Below, piece after piece: positions 25,775 through 35,175 of a stretch of 64,000 nt of DNA (position 1 is its first letter; every line of letters begins with the position of its first letter). This DNA is from an uncultured Armatimonadota bacterium (GTDB taxonomy: Bacteria; Armatimonadota; Fimbriimonadia; Fimbriimonadales; Fimbriimonadaceae). The notes beneath the pieces were generated by a model. That model worked only from the letters and a program-made list of their open reading frames with translations. It ran no database searches and was not told where the DNA came from. Where the stretch lies: the NCBI GenBank assembly GCA_903899015.1, contig CAIUHP010000038.1, positions 1 through 64,000 on the forward strand, written 5' to 3'. The position numbers and the translations under genes are program-made.

Positions 25775-27981
25775 ACGAGGAGTTTGCCACCCGAATCGGC
25801 TTGCTATTTGCTGACCTGGCGGTCAAAAGCATGCTCGTGTTGGGAACTGCTTGGATTGCGAGTTTCTTCCTGCGCAAGCGTTCGGCTGCAACGAGGCATA
25901 TGGTTTGGCTGATTGCGTTTTCAGCGTTGATCTTCATGCCGGTCCTGATGGCGATCCTTCCATCGCATCCCGTTGGGATTATTCAGTCGCAAGATCCTGC
26001 CGCTCAAGCCGTTACGCCAAGTGTCAAGCACGAGATTTCGAAAGTTGATCTCCAGGCTTTGGAAGATAGCATCGTCGAACCTTATGATTCATCGTTGACA
26101 CAGCCAGAACCGGTCGCACCCGTTTCCCCACCACCCTCTCGGTGGAAGCCACAGCAATCTGTTCTGATCGTCGGTATCTTATGGGTCGCCGGTTGTATTT
26201 TGATTGTTCTCCAAAGTGCATTGGCGTTGAGAGCCATACGCAGAATGCGCAAGCTGTCGAGTCTCGCTACCGGCGAGCTACAAGCCAAGATTAATTTTAC
26301 GGGTCTCTCTCAAAGAGTGGGCATTTCAAGAAGTTGGGAGCTGCGAACTTCTGCAGGCTCCAAACCTCCAACCGCGATGACATGGGGATTCATGAAACCC
26401 ATCGTCCTACTGCCGAAGGAGTCGTCTAGTTGGTCATCCGAGCGGTTGGAAGCAGTGTTGCTTCACGAACTCGCTCACGTGCGCAGATACGACAGTGTGA
26501 GTCAATTCATAGCGGTCGTGACCTGCGCACTCTATTGGTTCAATCCGGTGGTCTGGCTCTGCGCGCGAGCCATGCGAGCCGAAGCCGAAACTGCAGCGGA
26601 CGATACGGTTCTGCGGCATGGGGTCAAACCTTCCGTGTACGCAGGTGAACTGATTCGTATCGCCGCCGAGTTGGGGCATCGTCGACAACCTTTCTCACCT
26701 ATTGGAGTCCCAGTCATGAAACAATCCAAAATCGAATCGCGCGTCCAGGCGATTTTAGACCCCTCTCCTCGATTACGTCGTGGAGTGACACTCATCGAAG
26801 CCTTGGCGATCATTGCTGTTGCCGCTGGCATCGTGATCCCAGTCAGCTCAGTGCGTGCAACGATTGCACCGCCAATCCATACCAACCTCGCTTCTCTGGA
26901 ATCGGTTGTTCGATCATCATCCATCACGGTTCCTAGCCCTCCGATGGGCGTTGTCCAAGTGGATCAAACGGCAGTCAGCCACCATGCAGATGTCGTGAAT
27001 GTGCCGAAGAGTTCAGTTGCTTGTAGAACTCCCGCCGCTGCACATAAAGCCCAGGCCCAAAAGAACGATTCAGATATGGAAAAGGCCAAGCTGGAAAAGC
27101 TCGAAAGGGATCAAGCCCAGTTAGACAAGGCAAACGCTGAACTTCTTGCTCGACAGGCAAAACTTCAAGCGAGCCAAAACAAGCTCACGAAGTCACAAAC
27201 CCAAGCCAAGCTGAGTCAGAGACTAGCCGAGATGGCCAAGCGAGATGCAGAGATTGTCCAACTCAAGGCTGAAAGGCTTGAGCGGTTGGCAAAAGATAGT
27301 CGTTGGGCGGAAGGGAAATCTGCTGCGGAACGGCAAAAGCTTGAGGCAGAAGCAGAAGCAATGCGACTCCATTCGGACTCATTGCAGAACCTTCTTGCAA
27401 AGAATCAGGCTGAAAATGCCCAACATGCTTCGGATAGAGAGAAGGCTCTTGCCGAGTTACAGGAACGGCTCAGTCATTCAGAGCGCCTGCAAGCTGAAAA
27501 ACAGGAGATGATGCTTCAAAGTCAGCAGCAGCAGGCGAAGATGGTCGATGAAATCCTTGCCCGCGATCTTGCCAGTCAGAAAGAAGCTGCGGAAGCACGA
27601 ATGAAATATCAAGCAGTCGTGGATCGGCTGTTGAAGGCTGCTTTCTCGCAAAAGAGCGTCGACTTGAGGGAACAAAAAATCGCGAAGGAACAGCTTCATC
27701 GACTTCTCGAATCCTATCGCGCCGACCAAAAGCGATCGGCATACTCAAAGAATATATTGAACTCGTGGAAGTCAAAGTTCAATCAAGATGCGGAGTTGAA
27801 AAGGGCGAAGTTGTTGATGGAACAATCCGTTCGATCCCAAGCAGATGCCCAACGGCTCTTCGGTCAGCACTCCCTGTCGAGCGGAGAATATGCGAAAGCA
27901 AAGGAAGCGCTCCGAATTGCTCAGATCCAACTCGAAGTTGCCAGAAAGCTCCTTGAAGTCAAGAAAAACAAACAACCATAG
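25771..27981 (+). CDS. BlaR1-like M56 metallopeptidase with coiled-coil C-terminus
   Basis: A 736-residue membrane protease predicted to inactivate the BlaI-like repressor encoded just upstream (ATGA overlap). N-terminal membrane segments (about 13-33, 40-60 and 131-152) surround the M56 domain with the zinc motif HELAHVRRYD (HELAH 232-236) and downstream EAETAADD. Another membrane segment lies near 345-365. Instead of the penicillin-binding sensor domain of BlaR1/MecR1, the region after about 435 is a long charged coiled coil rich in Lys, Glu, Gln and Ala, ending in a helical LESYRADQ...AKEALRIAQIQLEVARKLLE tail. The stimulus is therefore probably not a beta-lactam. Confidence 0.85.
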   Translation: MNEEFATRIGLLFADLAVKSMLVLGTAWIASFFLRKRSAATRHMVWLIAFSALIFMPVLMAILPSHPVGIIQSQDPAAQAVTPSVKHEISKVDLQALEDSIVEPYDSSLTQPEPVAPVSPPPSRWKPQQSVLIVGILWVAGCILIVLQSALALRAIRRMRKLSSLATGELQAKINFTGLSQRVGISRSWELRTSAGSKPPTAMTWGFMKPIVLLPKESSSWSSERLEAVLLHELAHVRRYDSVSQFIAVVTCALYWFNPVVWLCARAMRAEAETAADDTVLRHGVKPSVYAGELIRIAAELGHRRQPFSPIGVPVMKQSKIESRVQAILDPSPRLRRGVTLIEALAIIAVAAGIVIPVSSVRATIAPPIHTNLASLESVVRSSSITVPSPPMGVVQVDQTAVSHHADVVNVPKSSVACRTPAAAHKAQAQKNDSDMEKAKLEKLERDQAQLDKANAELLARQAKLQASQNKLTKSQTQAKLSQRLAEMAKRDAEIVQLKAERLERLAKDSRWAEGKSAAERQKLEAEAEAMRLHSDSLQNLLAKNQAENAQHASDREKALAELQERLSHSERLQAEKQEMMLQSQQQQAKMVDEILARDLASQKEAAEARMKYQAVVDRLLKAAFSQKSVDLREQKIAKEQLHRLLESYRADQKRSAYSKNILNSWKSKFNQDAELKRAKLLMEQSVRSQADAQRLFGQHSLSSGEYAKAKEALRIAQIQLEVARKLLEVKKNKQP

Positions 27982-27993
27982 TGGCGGTCCTTA

Positions 27994-28027
27994 GCTCCCA
28001 TCGACTTGAAACCGAGCCGATGGGAGC
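27994..28027. other. Stem-loop after M56 gene
   Basis: The 10-bp perfect arms GCTCCCATCG (27994-28003) and CGATGGGAGC (28018-28027) enclose a 14-nt loop. No T-run follows, so if it terminates transcription it is not a classical intrinsic terminator. Confidence 0.5.
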
Positions 28028-28073
28028 AGCGTAGTGGAAATTGCTTTCTGACCAAGCACAGGACTCAATCGCA

Positions 28074-28328
28074 ATGAAAATTTCTCAGACACTACTCGCA
28101 GGACTTGTACTCTCCAGTTCAATGGCGCTTCCGTTAACGGCAATGGCCCAAGACAAACACACCAAGCTGAAATCGGTGGCTGCTGGCGTAGCCGCCTACG
28201 AGCTAGCCAACCATTCGGGTAAGCACAAAGCTCACAAGAACTTTATGCAAAAGCATCCAGTCCTTACGGGGATCGCAGCCGCTGCGGTCGTTCGCCACGA
28301 ACTGAAGAAGAAGCCTAAGCACCATTAG
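28074..28328 (+). CDS. Small exported Lys/His-rich protein
   Basis: An 84-residue protein with a good signal peptide (cleavage after AMA, about residue 26). The mature part is very basic, with DKHTKLKSVAAGVAAYELANH, a HPVLTGIAAAAVVRHELKK hydrophobic stretch and a KKKPKHH tail. No family is recognised. ATG 28074 was chosen because the signal peptide begins there. It lies between the M56 gene and gmhA, and its link to either is unknown. Confidence 0.6.
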   Translation: MKISQTLLAGLVLSSSMALPLTAMAQDKHTKLKSVAAGVAAYELANHSGKHKAHKNFMQKHPVLTGIAAAAVVRHELKKKPKHH

Positions 28329-28361
28329 TTAAACCTCGTTTGGCGGTAACTTAGAAGCGCC

Positions 28362-28934
28362 ATGCGTTCGTCGCTCTCAGAAGCCTTGGAGCAAGCAGAG
28401 TCTTGCCTTAATCTATTTCGAAATGATCCATCGATTCTCACATCGATGGATCAAATCACCGAAGCAATTTCAGCCGCGTTTCTAAGAGGCAACAAGCTCA
28501 TGACGTGCGGAAATGGCGGCAGCATGGCGGACGCAATGCATATTGCGGAGGAATTTAGCGGTCGATTTAAAAATGATCGACGCCCTTATCCCGCGATGGC
28601 GTTTAGTGATCCCGCCCATTTAAGTTGTGCCGCAAACGACTACGGTTATGAGCACGTTTTCGAGAGGATGGTCGAAGCGTTCGGAAAGTCGGGAGATGTC
28701 CTTCTCGCTCTAAGCACATCTGGCAACTCTGCCAATGTAGTTCTCGCTGCGCAGAAGGCGCGAGAACGCGGCGTAACCGTAGTCGGAGCTCTTGGGGTCT
28801 CTGAAGGAAAGCTAGGATCGCTTTGCGATTTAAAAATCAACGTACCGAGCACCCGTTCAGATCGTATTCAGGAGATTCACATGTTGGCGTTTCACGCCAT
28901 CATCGAAGCTGTTGAAATTGATCTCGGCCACTAA
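28362..28934 (+). CDS. gmhA: Sedoheptulose-7-phosphate isomerase
   Basis: A 190-residue SIS-domain isomerase that makes D-glycero-D-manno-heptose 7-phosphate, the first step towards ADP-heptose for lipopolysaccharide cores or surface glycans. The GmhA pattern is clear: LMTCGNGGSMADAMHIAEEFSGRF, the SDPAHLSCAANDYGYE loop, and LALSTSGNSANV for phosphate binding. Length is normal. The next gene is an ArnT-like glycosyltransferase, consistent with envelope glycan work. The second heptose-pathway enzymes are not in the window. Confidence 0.93.
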   Translation: MRSSLSEALEQAESCLNLFRNDPSILTSMDQITEAISAAFLRGNKLMTCGNGGSMADAMHIAEEFSGRFKNDRRPYPAMAFSDPAHLSCAANDYGYEHVFERMVEAFGKSGDVLLALSTSGNSANVVLAAQKARERGVTVVGALGVSEGKLGSLCDLKINVPSTRSDRIQEIHMLAFHAIIEAVEIDLGH

Positions 28935-28975
28935 TCGCAAGGTTATGAGCCTTCACCGGGCCGAACGATAGGTTT

Positions 28976-28989
28976 TGAAGGTACCTTCA
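28976..28989. promoter_or_regulatory. 14-bp perfect palindrome before GT39 gene
   Basis: TGAAGGTACCTTCA reads the same on both strands, 5 bp before the GTG start at 28995, and contains the likely Shine-Dalgarno GAAGG. It may be an operator; no second copy was noticed. Confidence 0.35.
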
Positions 28990-28994
28990 CTCCG

Positions 28995-30440
28995 GTGTCA
29001 TCTCGTCGTCACTGGTATCTGGTTTGGGTTCTTGCATTTCTTCCGCTAGCCGGTTGGTGGTTGTACGGGCTCTTGGATGTGGACGAAGGATTCTACGGCG
29101 CAGTTGTTGCCGAGATGAATCGACGAGGGGAGTGGATCACTCCTTTTTACAACGGCAAGCCCTGGTTCGAGAAACCCATTCTTCTCTACTGGCTGGCAAA
29201 ACCGTGCCTGGCTATTTTTGGCGAGATGGTTGGACCTCGGTTACCGAGCGTGATCACTGCACTCGGAACGTACGGCGTAGTCGCATGGTTTGCCAACCGG
29301 CATTTTGGAGCTAAGATTGCTCAACTTGCCGTGCTGATGCTGGCGAGCTGTCTCCTAGTTATTGGCACGGGACGCATGATGATGACTGACTTGCCTCTAC
29401 TGGTGAGTCTGAGCGCTGCGTTCGCCACGTTCTGGGAATCGCTGGTTGATCGTCCTAAATGGAGGATTTTGACCGCCGTCTTTCTGGGTTTTGGGGTCTT
29501 AGCGAAGGGGCCAGTCGCATTAATTCTGTTTGTGATTGTAGCGGGTTGGACTTATTGGCGAGAGCCTCAACTGCGCCCTTCATTCAAGGGTTCCTGGGCG
29601 GTGGGAACGATCGCACTACTCGTAGTGATTTCAACTTGGTACGTTCCTGCCTACCTTGTTAACGGCCAGCTCTTCGTCCAGAAATTCCTTATTGAACAGA
29701 ATATTGGGCGGTTTACGGGAGGAGATGCTGCCCACACGTTGGGAGGAATTCAGGGACTCGTATTCTATATTCCGCTGTTTCTGTTGGGCATGTTCCCATG
29801 GTCGCTGTTTTTATGGAAGGCGTGGCCCAGAAGGAAGGGCGAGGCTAGCGAACTTTCAGAAGCACCCCTAATGCGCTATTTAGCCACGTGGGGTGGTGCG
29901 ATCTTTGTTTTCTTCACCATTAGCGGTGCCAAGCTTCCTCATTACATCCTCCCAATGTTTCCGCCGCTAGTGATTGTTGTGGCGGCTTACGCAGTGAACA
30001 AAAGCAGCCATGTCAAACGGTGGTTTATTGCGGCAGGGACCAGTTGTGTACTGATGTCCGCCATTGCAAACGGAGTCTTCATCTTCTGGTATGCAAAGAG
30101 CGGACAGCAAGAGGTTCACGGAATCGCTCGGTATGTTCGTAAAGTTGGCGGGGAAGTGGCCATGTATCAAATGGGTCGACGGCAGAAAGAGCTTGGCACC
30201 GGCAAGCTCAAGCTTCAAGAAACGAGCCTTCCATCCGTGCTGATGTACCTCGATCGAACAGCCATTGATACCGACAAACTTAGCGAGATCCTTCAGGTGA
30301 AGCCTCCGGTATGGATTATTACGAGAGAAGATCGCATCCAGCCCGAAGACTTCATTACTGCCCAACGTGCAAATCGTCGCCTTTTCGAAGTGAAGCCACC
30401 TGTCAAGCAGGATCACTTTAAACTTTACCGAGTCGAATAG
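28995..30440 (+). CDS. ArnT-like GT39-family glycosyltransferase
   Basis: A 481-residue integral membrane glycosyltransferase with about ten to eleven membrane segments, of the type that moves a sugar from a lipid carrier to protein or lipid at the periplasmic face. The catalytic loop DVDEGFYGAVVAEMNRRGEWITPFYNGKPWFEKP near residues 29-60 is the ArnT/PMT_2 signature. MMMTDLPLLV and HYILPMFPP loops follow. The C-terminal 110 residues are soluble. Start is GTG 28995, with a 14-bp palindrome (28976-28989) immediately before. Donor and acceptor are unknown; a lipid A aminoarabinose transferase is only one option. Confidence 0.85.
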   Translation: MSSRRHWYLVWVLAFLPLAGWWLYGLLDVDEGFYGAVVAEMNRRGEWITPFYNGKPWFEKPILLYWLAKPCLAIFGEMVGPRLPSVITALGTYGVVAWFANRHFGAKIAQLAVLMLASCLLVIGTGRMMMTDLPLLVSLSAAFATFWESLVDRPKWRILTAVFLGFGVLAKGPVALILFVIVAGWTYWREPQLRPSFKGSWAVGTIALLVVISTWYVPAYLVNGQLFVQKFLIEQNIGRFTGGDAAHTLGGIQGLVFYIPLFLLGMFPWSLFLWKAWPRRKGEASELSEAPLMRYLATWGGAIFVFFTISGAKLPHYILPMFPPLVIVVAAYAVNKSSHVKRWFIAAGTSCVLMSAIANGVFIFWYAKSGQQEVHGIARYVRKVGGEVAMYQMGRRQKELGTGKLKLQETSLPSVLMYLDRTAIDTDKLSEILQVKPPVWIITREDRIQPEDFITAQRANRRLFEVKPPVKQDHFKLYRVE

Positions 30441-30449
30441 GTTGCGTGT

Positions 30450-32282
30450 TTAACTCTTGGCATGGGGAGCAGCCAGCTGAGTCAGGAGGTCAGGTTTTGA
30501 GGCATCTCGCTCTAAGTGCGGATACCTTGCCCCTCCTCGGTAAGGAATTGAAAGCGTGCTTAACGACTCGTCGCCAATGTCAGTAAGCAACTGAAGTTTC
30601 GCCCCAGGTTTGTTACTGTCTTCAATTGCGGACTTCAGCCGATCCAACGTGAATTTCATTCCGTTCACTGCCGCAATTTTCATTCCAACACTTAGCTTTC
30701 CTTTTGCGGATGCACTATCTGGCAAGACATCTCGTACCGTGCCATCATCGTCGATCGCAAACCCGGCTGAGTAATAGAATGAGGCTCCCTTCGGTCCTTC
30801 ATATTGCTTAGCAGCATCATTGGGTTTATCCGTGTAGACTACTTTCCAGCCGGAGGCTTCAATTCCTTTGGTTGGAGCATGTTTTTGAACGTCGTAGACA
30901 CGTTCGGTCAAGAATGTCTTCCAATCAAAGGGAGCAACCCGATTGAGGGTGTTGATAACATCGGATAACGAATAAGGCACAACTTTTGGACCGGTCCCCT
31001 CGCCACCATGGAAGATCTTGCAGAAATCATCCATGCACTTCTTGTTTTCCGTTAGAGAACGAATTTTCATGTCTGCTTCTAGCCAAATAAGGACCATTTC
31101 ATAGTAGTAGTCAGCACTTCGGCGGGCAGCGGACCAAGCCGGATTTGCCCCATTAAAGAGTTGAACTGATCGCGCGGTGTCGACCAGTGGTCGCCATGTC
31201 CTGCCCTGGGTGTATTCCATTAAGGCCGCCAATTCCGCGAGAGCTTCCCGGTAGTGATCAAAGCTCCAGAGCCCACTTCTTGGATTCAATGTTGTACCAA
31301 TGAACTCAGTCATACCTTCATAAACCCACAGAAGTTCACCCGCCATCGGTTCCTGGAAATTAGGAGTGTTAAGGCCTGCGGGACGCCGAAATTTGCCATT
31401 CCATGAGTGGGTGTATTCGTGGGAAAGTAAATAACCGAGATATTGACCGCTTGTTTCGTCAGAAAGGGCGTTTTCTTCTGTTCCATCCTCACTCGATTCG
31501 TGGTGTTCGAGTCCTTCGTCGCCTCCATGACCGCTCAAAGTAAGTAGGAAACTGTAGGAATCGTAATGGTGTACGCCAAAAAGCGCGTGAGCTTCTGAAA
31601 CGAGATTCTTAAACTTTTGAATGGTCTCGGGCTTTGCATCAAGGGCTTTCTGATTGTCTGAAAAGATCTCGACCGCTTCAAGTCCGTCCCGGAGTTGGAT
31701 CTTCTTATAAAACTTTCCAATCAACGCAGGTGAATCGACGAGTCGTGTAAGGGATACCGGCTGGAATTGAACGGAACTACCCTCAGCCCTGGATTGCTTC
31801 AACGCGGTCGCTAGTTTCCAATTTTTGGGCGAAATCAAATTGGCTCGAACCATGACTTGGTCGCTGGTTGATCCTGCAGGATAGAAAACGAGGCGATTCC
31901 ACTTAATGCGGGAGAAGTTTGGACTTGCGATGCGAGCCGGGGAAGTTGCAAGGTCAAAGTCAACGTCTATGGATTGAACGCCAGCCGGTACCTCAAGATT
32001 GATCTTGAACATATCAATGTCGTCTCTTTGCCACTTGATGTCCTTCCTTTGAGTAGAAATTCTAAACCCGATGACATCGTTAATTGGACCGGTTGGGCTG
32101 TGCTCTCCTGGAATCCACTTCGGATATACGATGCTCAGCGGACCTGCAGAGGCTGGAATCCTTAGGTGGGAATGAATGGTATTACGCCCCGCTTGTGACG
32201 CGTCTACTTCAAGCACGATTGTCTTGTCAAGACTTGTATAAAGGGCGTTGAAGCACGCAAGAGATATTGCAACCAGGGACAT
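30450..32282 (-). CDS. M61 glycyl-aminopeptidase-like protease with PDZ domain
   Basis: A 610-residue peptidase of family M61, with an N-terminal beta-sandwich. The zinc-binding catalytic domain carries LLSHEYTHSWNGKFRRP (HEYTH 288-292) and a downstream Glu in YEGMTEFIG. A C-terminal PDZ-like domain (about 500-590) has SASAKGKLSVGMKIAAVNGM. A short hydrophobic N-terminus may be a signal peptide. The gene starts 9 bp after the full-length end of the hybrid kinase gene, so the two form an operon on the minus strand. It converges on the GT39 gene. Confidence 0.88.
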   Translation of the reverse strand: MSLVAISLACFNALYTSLDKTIVLEVDASQAGRNTIHSHLRIPASAGPLSIVYPKWIPGEHSPTGPINDVIGFRISTQRKDIKWQRDDIDMFKINLEVPAGVQSIDVDFDLATSPARIASPNFSRIKWNRLVFYPAGSTSDQVMVRANLISPKNWKLATALKQSRAEGSSVQFQPVSLTRLVDSPALIGKFYKKIQLRDGLEAVEIFSDNQKALDAKPETIQKFKNLVSEAHALFGVHHYDSYSFLLTLSGHGGDEGLEHHESSEDGTEENALSDETSGQYLGYLLSHEYTHSWNGKFRRPAGLNTPNFQEPMAGELLWVYEGMTEFIGTTLNPRSGLWSFDHYREALAELAALMEYTQGRTWRPLVDTARSVQLFNGANPAWSAARRSADYYYEMVLIWLEADMKIRSLTENKKCMDDFCKIFHGGEGTGPKVVPYSLSDVINTLNRVAPFDWKTFLTERVYDVQKHAPTKGIEASGWKVVYTDKPNDAAKQYEGPKGASFYYSAGFAIDDDGTVRDVLPDSASAKGKLSVGMKIAAVNGMKFTLDRLKSAIEDSNKPGAKLQLLTDIGDESLSTLSIPYRGGARYPHLERDASKPDLLTQLAAPHAKS

Positions 32283-32291
32283 ATCCGCTGA

Positions 32292-32480
32292 TTATTCACC
32301 AGAATTGGAATTTCCAGAGGTCTTTACCGGAGCCCACGTCTTCAGCATTTTCTCGAGATCTTCTCGTTTGAATGGTTTGGAGAGGAAGTCGTCCATTCCA
32401 GCATCTTGACAAGCTTTCTTGTCTTCTGCAAATGCGGTGGCGGTAAGAGCCACGATAGGGATGTGTGAGCCCGTGGGTAT
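32292..32480 (-). pseudogene. In-frame tail of receiver domain after premature TAG
   Basis: These 62 codons, in the same frame as the kinase gene and directly after its TAG, encode HIPIVALTATAFAEDKKAC, AGMDDFLSKPFKREDLEKML and a polar tail. They supply beta-4, the conserved Thr/Ala switch region and the invariant Lys of a receiver domain (in LSKPF). The upstream product lacks exactly these elements. They have no start or ribosome-binding site of their own. Confidence 0.75.
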
Positions 32481-34952
32481 CTATCGTGTGCGAATAGATC
32501 TTGTGGCCTGAAGTCCGTCCATCTCGGGCATCTGAATATCCATCAGCACGACATCATAAGGATGATTCTCGAACATCTGGACCGCTTGTCGGCCATTGTT
32601 GGCGACGTCCACCACACAACCCAACATTTCAATTTGAATCTTGGCGACCTCAACGTTGATGAGGTTGTCTTCCGCAAGCAAAACTCTCATGCCTTCGAGA
32701 GATACATTAGGCGGACTTTGCAGTCCCTTGGAAATGGCCTTCGTGATCTTAGAAAGGGGTAGCTCGACCCAGAACAGACTTCCGGATCCGTAGTGGCTCT
32801 CAACTCCAATCGTTCCGCCCATCAGGTCGGTAAGCCGCTGTGAAATGGTAAGGCCAAGACCACTACCACCGTATCGGCGATGCATGGAATTATCTGCTTG
32901 TGTAAACCCTTCGAAGATTGCTTCAGCTCGGTCGGGCCGAATTCCGATCCCCGAGTCAATCACTTCGATTCGGAGAATCAAAGCGGTGTGAGTCTCACGA
33001 ACAAGCCGAACTTGAACCTTGACTCCACCGACTTCGGTGAACTTCACCGCGTTGCTTACGAGGTTGGCAACCACCTGTTTAACTCGGGCTGGGTCAGCAT
33101 AAACCTGGAGGCTCGTCATGCCGTCGCAATCGATTCCAAGCGCGATGCCTTTTTCGTGAGCCGCACCTTGAAACAGTGAGACAATGTCATGGAGGGCGCT
33201 GATCACGTCAATAGCAAGTGGCGCAATCGTAAGTTTGCCAGCCTCAATGCTCGAGAAATCAAGCACATCGTCGATGACCCTTCTAAGTATTTCGCCGCTG
33301 GCTTGAATCGTGCGTACGTAACCCATTTGAGTCGAGGTGAGTGGAGTCTCTGCCAGAAGGTTCGTCATTCCGAAAACTCCGTTGAGAGGCGTTCGGATTT
33401 CATGGCTGACCGTCGCAAGGAACTGACTCTTTGCGCGAGACGACGCTACCGCCGCATCGCGAGCTTCTTCCAAGGCTTCTTGTGCCATCAGTTTCTCGGA
33501 GACATCGTGAGACAATCCCACGAAGTGAGTTGGTTTTCCTTGCTCATCAAAAACGACGGAACCGCTTGTTTCATGCCAATGGATCGTGCCGTCGGTATGG
33601 AACACTCGATAAACGCAGGATCCTCTGAAGGCTGGATCTCGAAATAACCGTCGTGTGTATTCAGTTCCCCGAGCACGGTCATCGGGATGAACAAATTCGA
33701 TAAATCGGTGGCCGATAACTTCATCGATGCTATGCCCAAGATGACGAGTCCAACTTGGGGACACGAAAGTAAATCTTCCTTCTAGGGATAAGGTGTAAAT
33801 AATCTCATCCGTGTTTTCGACGATGGTGCGATAGCGAGCCTCGCTTTCCTTCAGGCGCTCTTCGGCGAGACGGATAAACGTAAGGTCTTGCCATACGACC
33901 AATTCCATCGATTTTCCGCCAACCAATAATTTAGAAGCCGAAACAAAGACTTGAGTTTCGCTTCCGTCTGCCCGTCGATGAGTCCACTCAAAGCTGCATT
34001 GACCAACCGTGTCCAGTTCATGATTAACCGCGTTCAGCTTAACCTCGGAAAGAGTGCCATCCTTTTGGTACTCTGGCGAGAACGAAGAGAAAGACCTGCC
34101 AATCGCTTCCGACTTTTCAGATAGTCCGAGTTGCTTCAACGCTGCTGAATTGCAATCGGAAACTTGCTCTTGATCGAAGAGAAAGTACGGTGTATTTGAA
34201 TGATCGAAAAGCACACGGAATTTCTCTTCCGTCAGCAAACGATTAGTGATGTCGTTGAGGATCCAGAACTCATCGTTCTCGTTAAGAAATCCACTGAATT
34301 CAATATGTCGCAGACTTCCATCTTTTCGAGTCAACGAGCACAGAACAGAGTCGGGAAATCCTGCTGCTCGCAATTGATCGTAACGCGAACGACTTTCAGC
34401 GGGATCGTCCAAGTAGAGCTTGGAAAACCAGTCGTCCAATGTGCGAATTTCTTGTTGGCTATAGCCTGTCAGGCGTTGCGCAGCTCGGTTAAGCCAAAGG
34501 TTCTCACCTTCGCGGAATACTGCCCCTGCAGGCAAGTTCTCAACCATGTTGGTGAAGCGCGTCTCGCTTGCCAACAACGCTTCCTGCGATTGCCTGCGCT
34601 CGGAAACGTCTCGAAAATATACTGCGAGTCCAGAACTTGAAGGATGAGCTGAGATTTGAAGCCAAGAATGGATGGGCGGATAAAAAGCTTCGAAGCTAAC
34701 GGGTTTGTATTCGTGAACCGCCTTTTCGTATTCGATTTGAAAAACGGATCCGATTGCCTCTGGGAACACGTCCCAAATCGAACGACCAAGGAGTTCACCA
34801 ACCGGCTTTTGAAGCAATTTGCCGGCGTGCCTATTCACGAAAAGGAACTTCCATTCGAGGTCCAGCGCAAAAAAACCATCGCTGATGTGTTCCAGCACAT
34901 CGGCAAAATTCTGCAGCATATTTGGGAAGCTTGATTCGTGGGGACTTGGCAT
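32481..34952 (-). CDS. Hybrid PAS-sensor histidine kinase, receiver domain cut by TAG
   Basis: A soluble 823-residue multi-PAS hybrid kinase with no membrane segments. Four PAS domains (about residues 15-120, 130-240, 245-365 and 370-495) precede the HisKA H-box SHEIRTPLNGVFGM. The ATPase domain has VVANLVSNAVKF (N), DSGIGIRPD (G1) and GGSGLGLTISQR (G2). A receiver domain begins with VLLAEDNLINVEV and contains the phospho-acceptor region VLMDIQMPEMDG. A TAG (32481-32483) ends the frame in the alpha-3/beta-4 loop, but the rest of the receiver follows in frame to 32292. ATG 34952 is preferred; the frame is open to 35096. It heads an operon with the M61 peptidase. Confidence 0.85.
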   Translation of the reverse strand: MPSPHESSFPNMLQNFADVLEHISDGFFALDLEWKFLFVNRHAGKLLQKPVGELLGRSIWDVFPEAIGSVFQIEYEKAVHEYKPVSFEAFYPPIHSWLQISAHPSSSGLAVYFRDVSERRQSQEALLASETRFTNMVENLPAGAVFREGENLWLNRAAQRLTGYSQQEIRTLDDWFSKLYLDDPAESRSRYDQLRAAGFPDSVLCSLTRKDGSLRHIEFSGFLNENDEFWILNDITNRLLTEEKFRVLFDHSNTPYFLFDQEQVSDCNSAALKQLGLSEKSEAIGRSFSSFSPEYQKDGTLSEVKLNAVNHELDTVGQCSFEWTHRRADGSETQVFVSASKLLVGGKSMELVVWQDLTFIRLAEERLKESEARYRTIVENTDEIIYTLSLEGRFTFVSPSWTRHLGHSIDEVIGHRFIEFVHPDDRARGTEYTRRLFRDPAFRGSCVYRVFHTDGTIHWHETSGSVVFDEQGKPTHFVGLSHDVSEKLMAQEALEEARDAAVASSRAKSQFLATVSHEIRTPLNGVFGMTNLLAETPLTSTQMGYVRTIQASGEILRRVIDDVLDFSSIEAGKLTIAPLAIDVISALHDIVSLFQGAAHEKGIALGIDCDGMTSLQVYADPARVKQVVANLVSNAVKFTEVGGVKVQVRLVRETHTALILRIEVIDSGIGIRPDRAEAIFEGFTQADNSMHRRYGGSGLGLTISQRLTDLMGGTIGVESHYGSGSLFWVELPLSKITKAISKGLQSPPNVSLEGMRVLLAEDNLINVEVAKIQIEMLGCVVDVANNGRQAVQMFENHPYDVVLMDIQMPEMDGLQATRSIRTR

Positions 34953-35114
34953 TCCGTTTACAGTCCATTGGGGACTTAAAGTGCGTACAAGTTTGAACGG
35001 AAACGGCAACGAATATTCTGGAAATACTGGGAAATTGAATGAGAATAAAACAAATTGCCGAGATAACCGCTTAGATTCAAAGTGGCTTATTCGCATTCTT
35101 TAGTCAATGATTTA

Positions 35115-35147
35115 AAAGTACCATAACGCGTTTGTGGAGGGTACTTT
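35115..35147. promoter_or_regulatory. Inverted repeat in kinase/hydrolase divergent spacer
   Basis: AAAGTACC (35115-35122) and GGTACTTT (35140-35147) are perfect arms 17 bp apart, in the spacer between the divergent kinase and hydrolase genes. This is a candidate operator. Confidence 0.45.
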
Positions 35148-35175
35148 CAAAAACAACGCAGCCCGCTAGGTTGGT

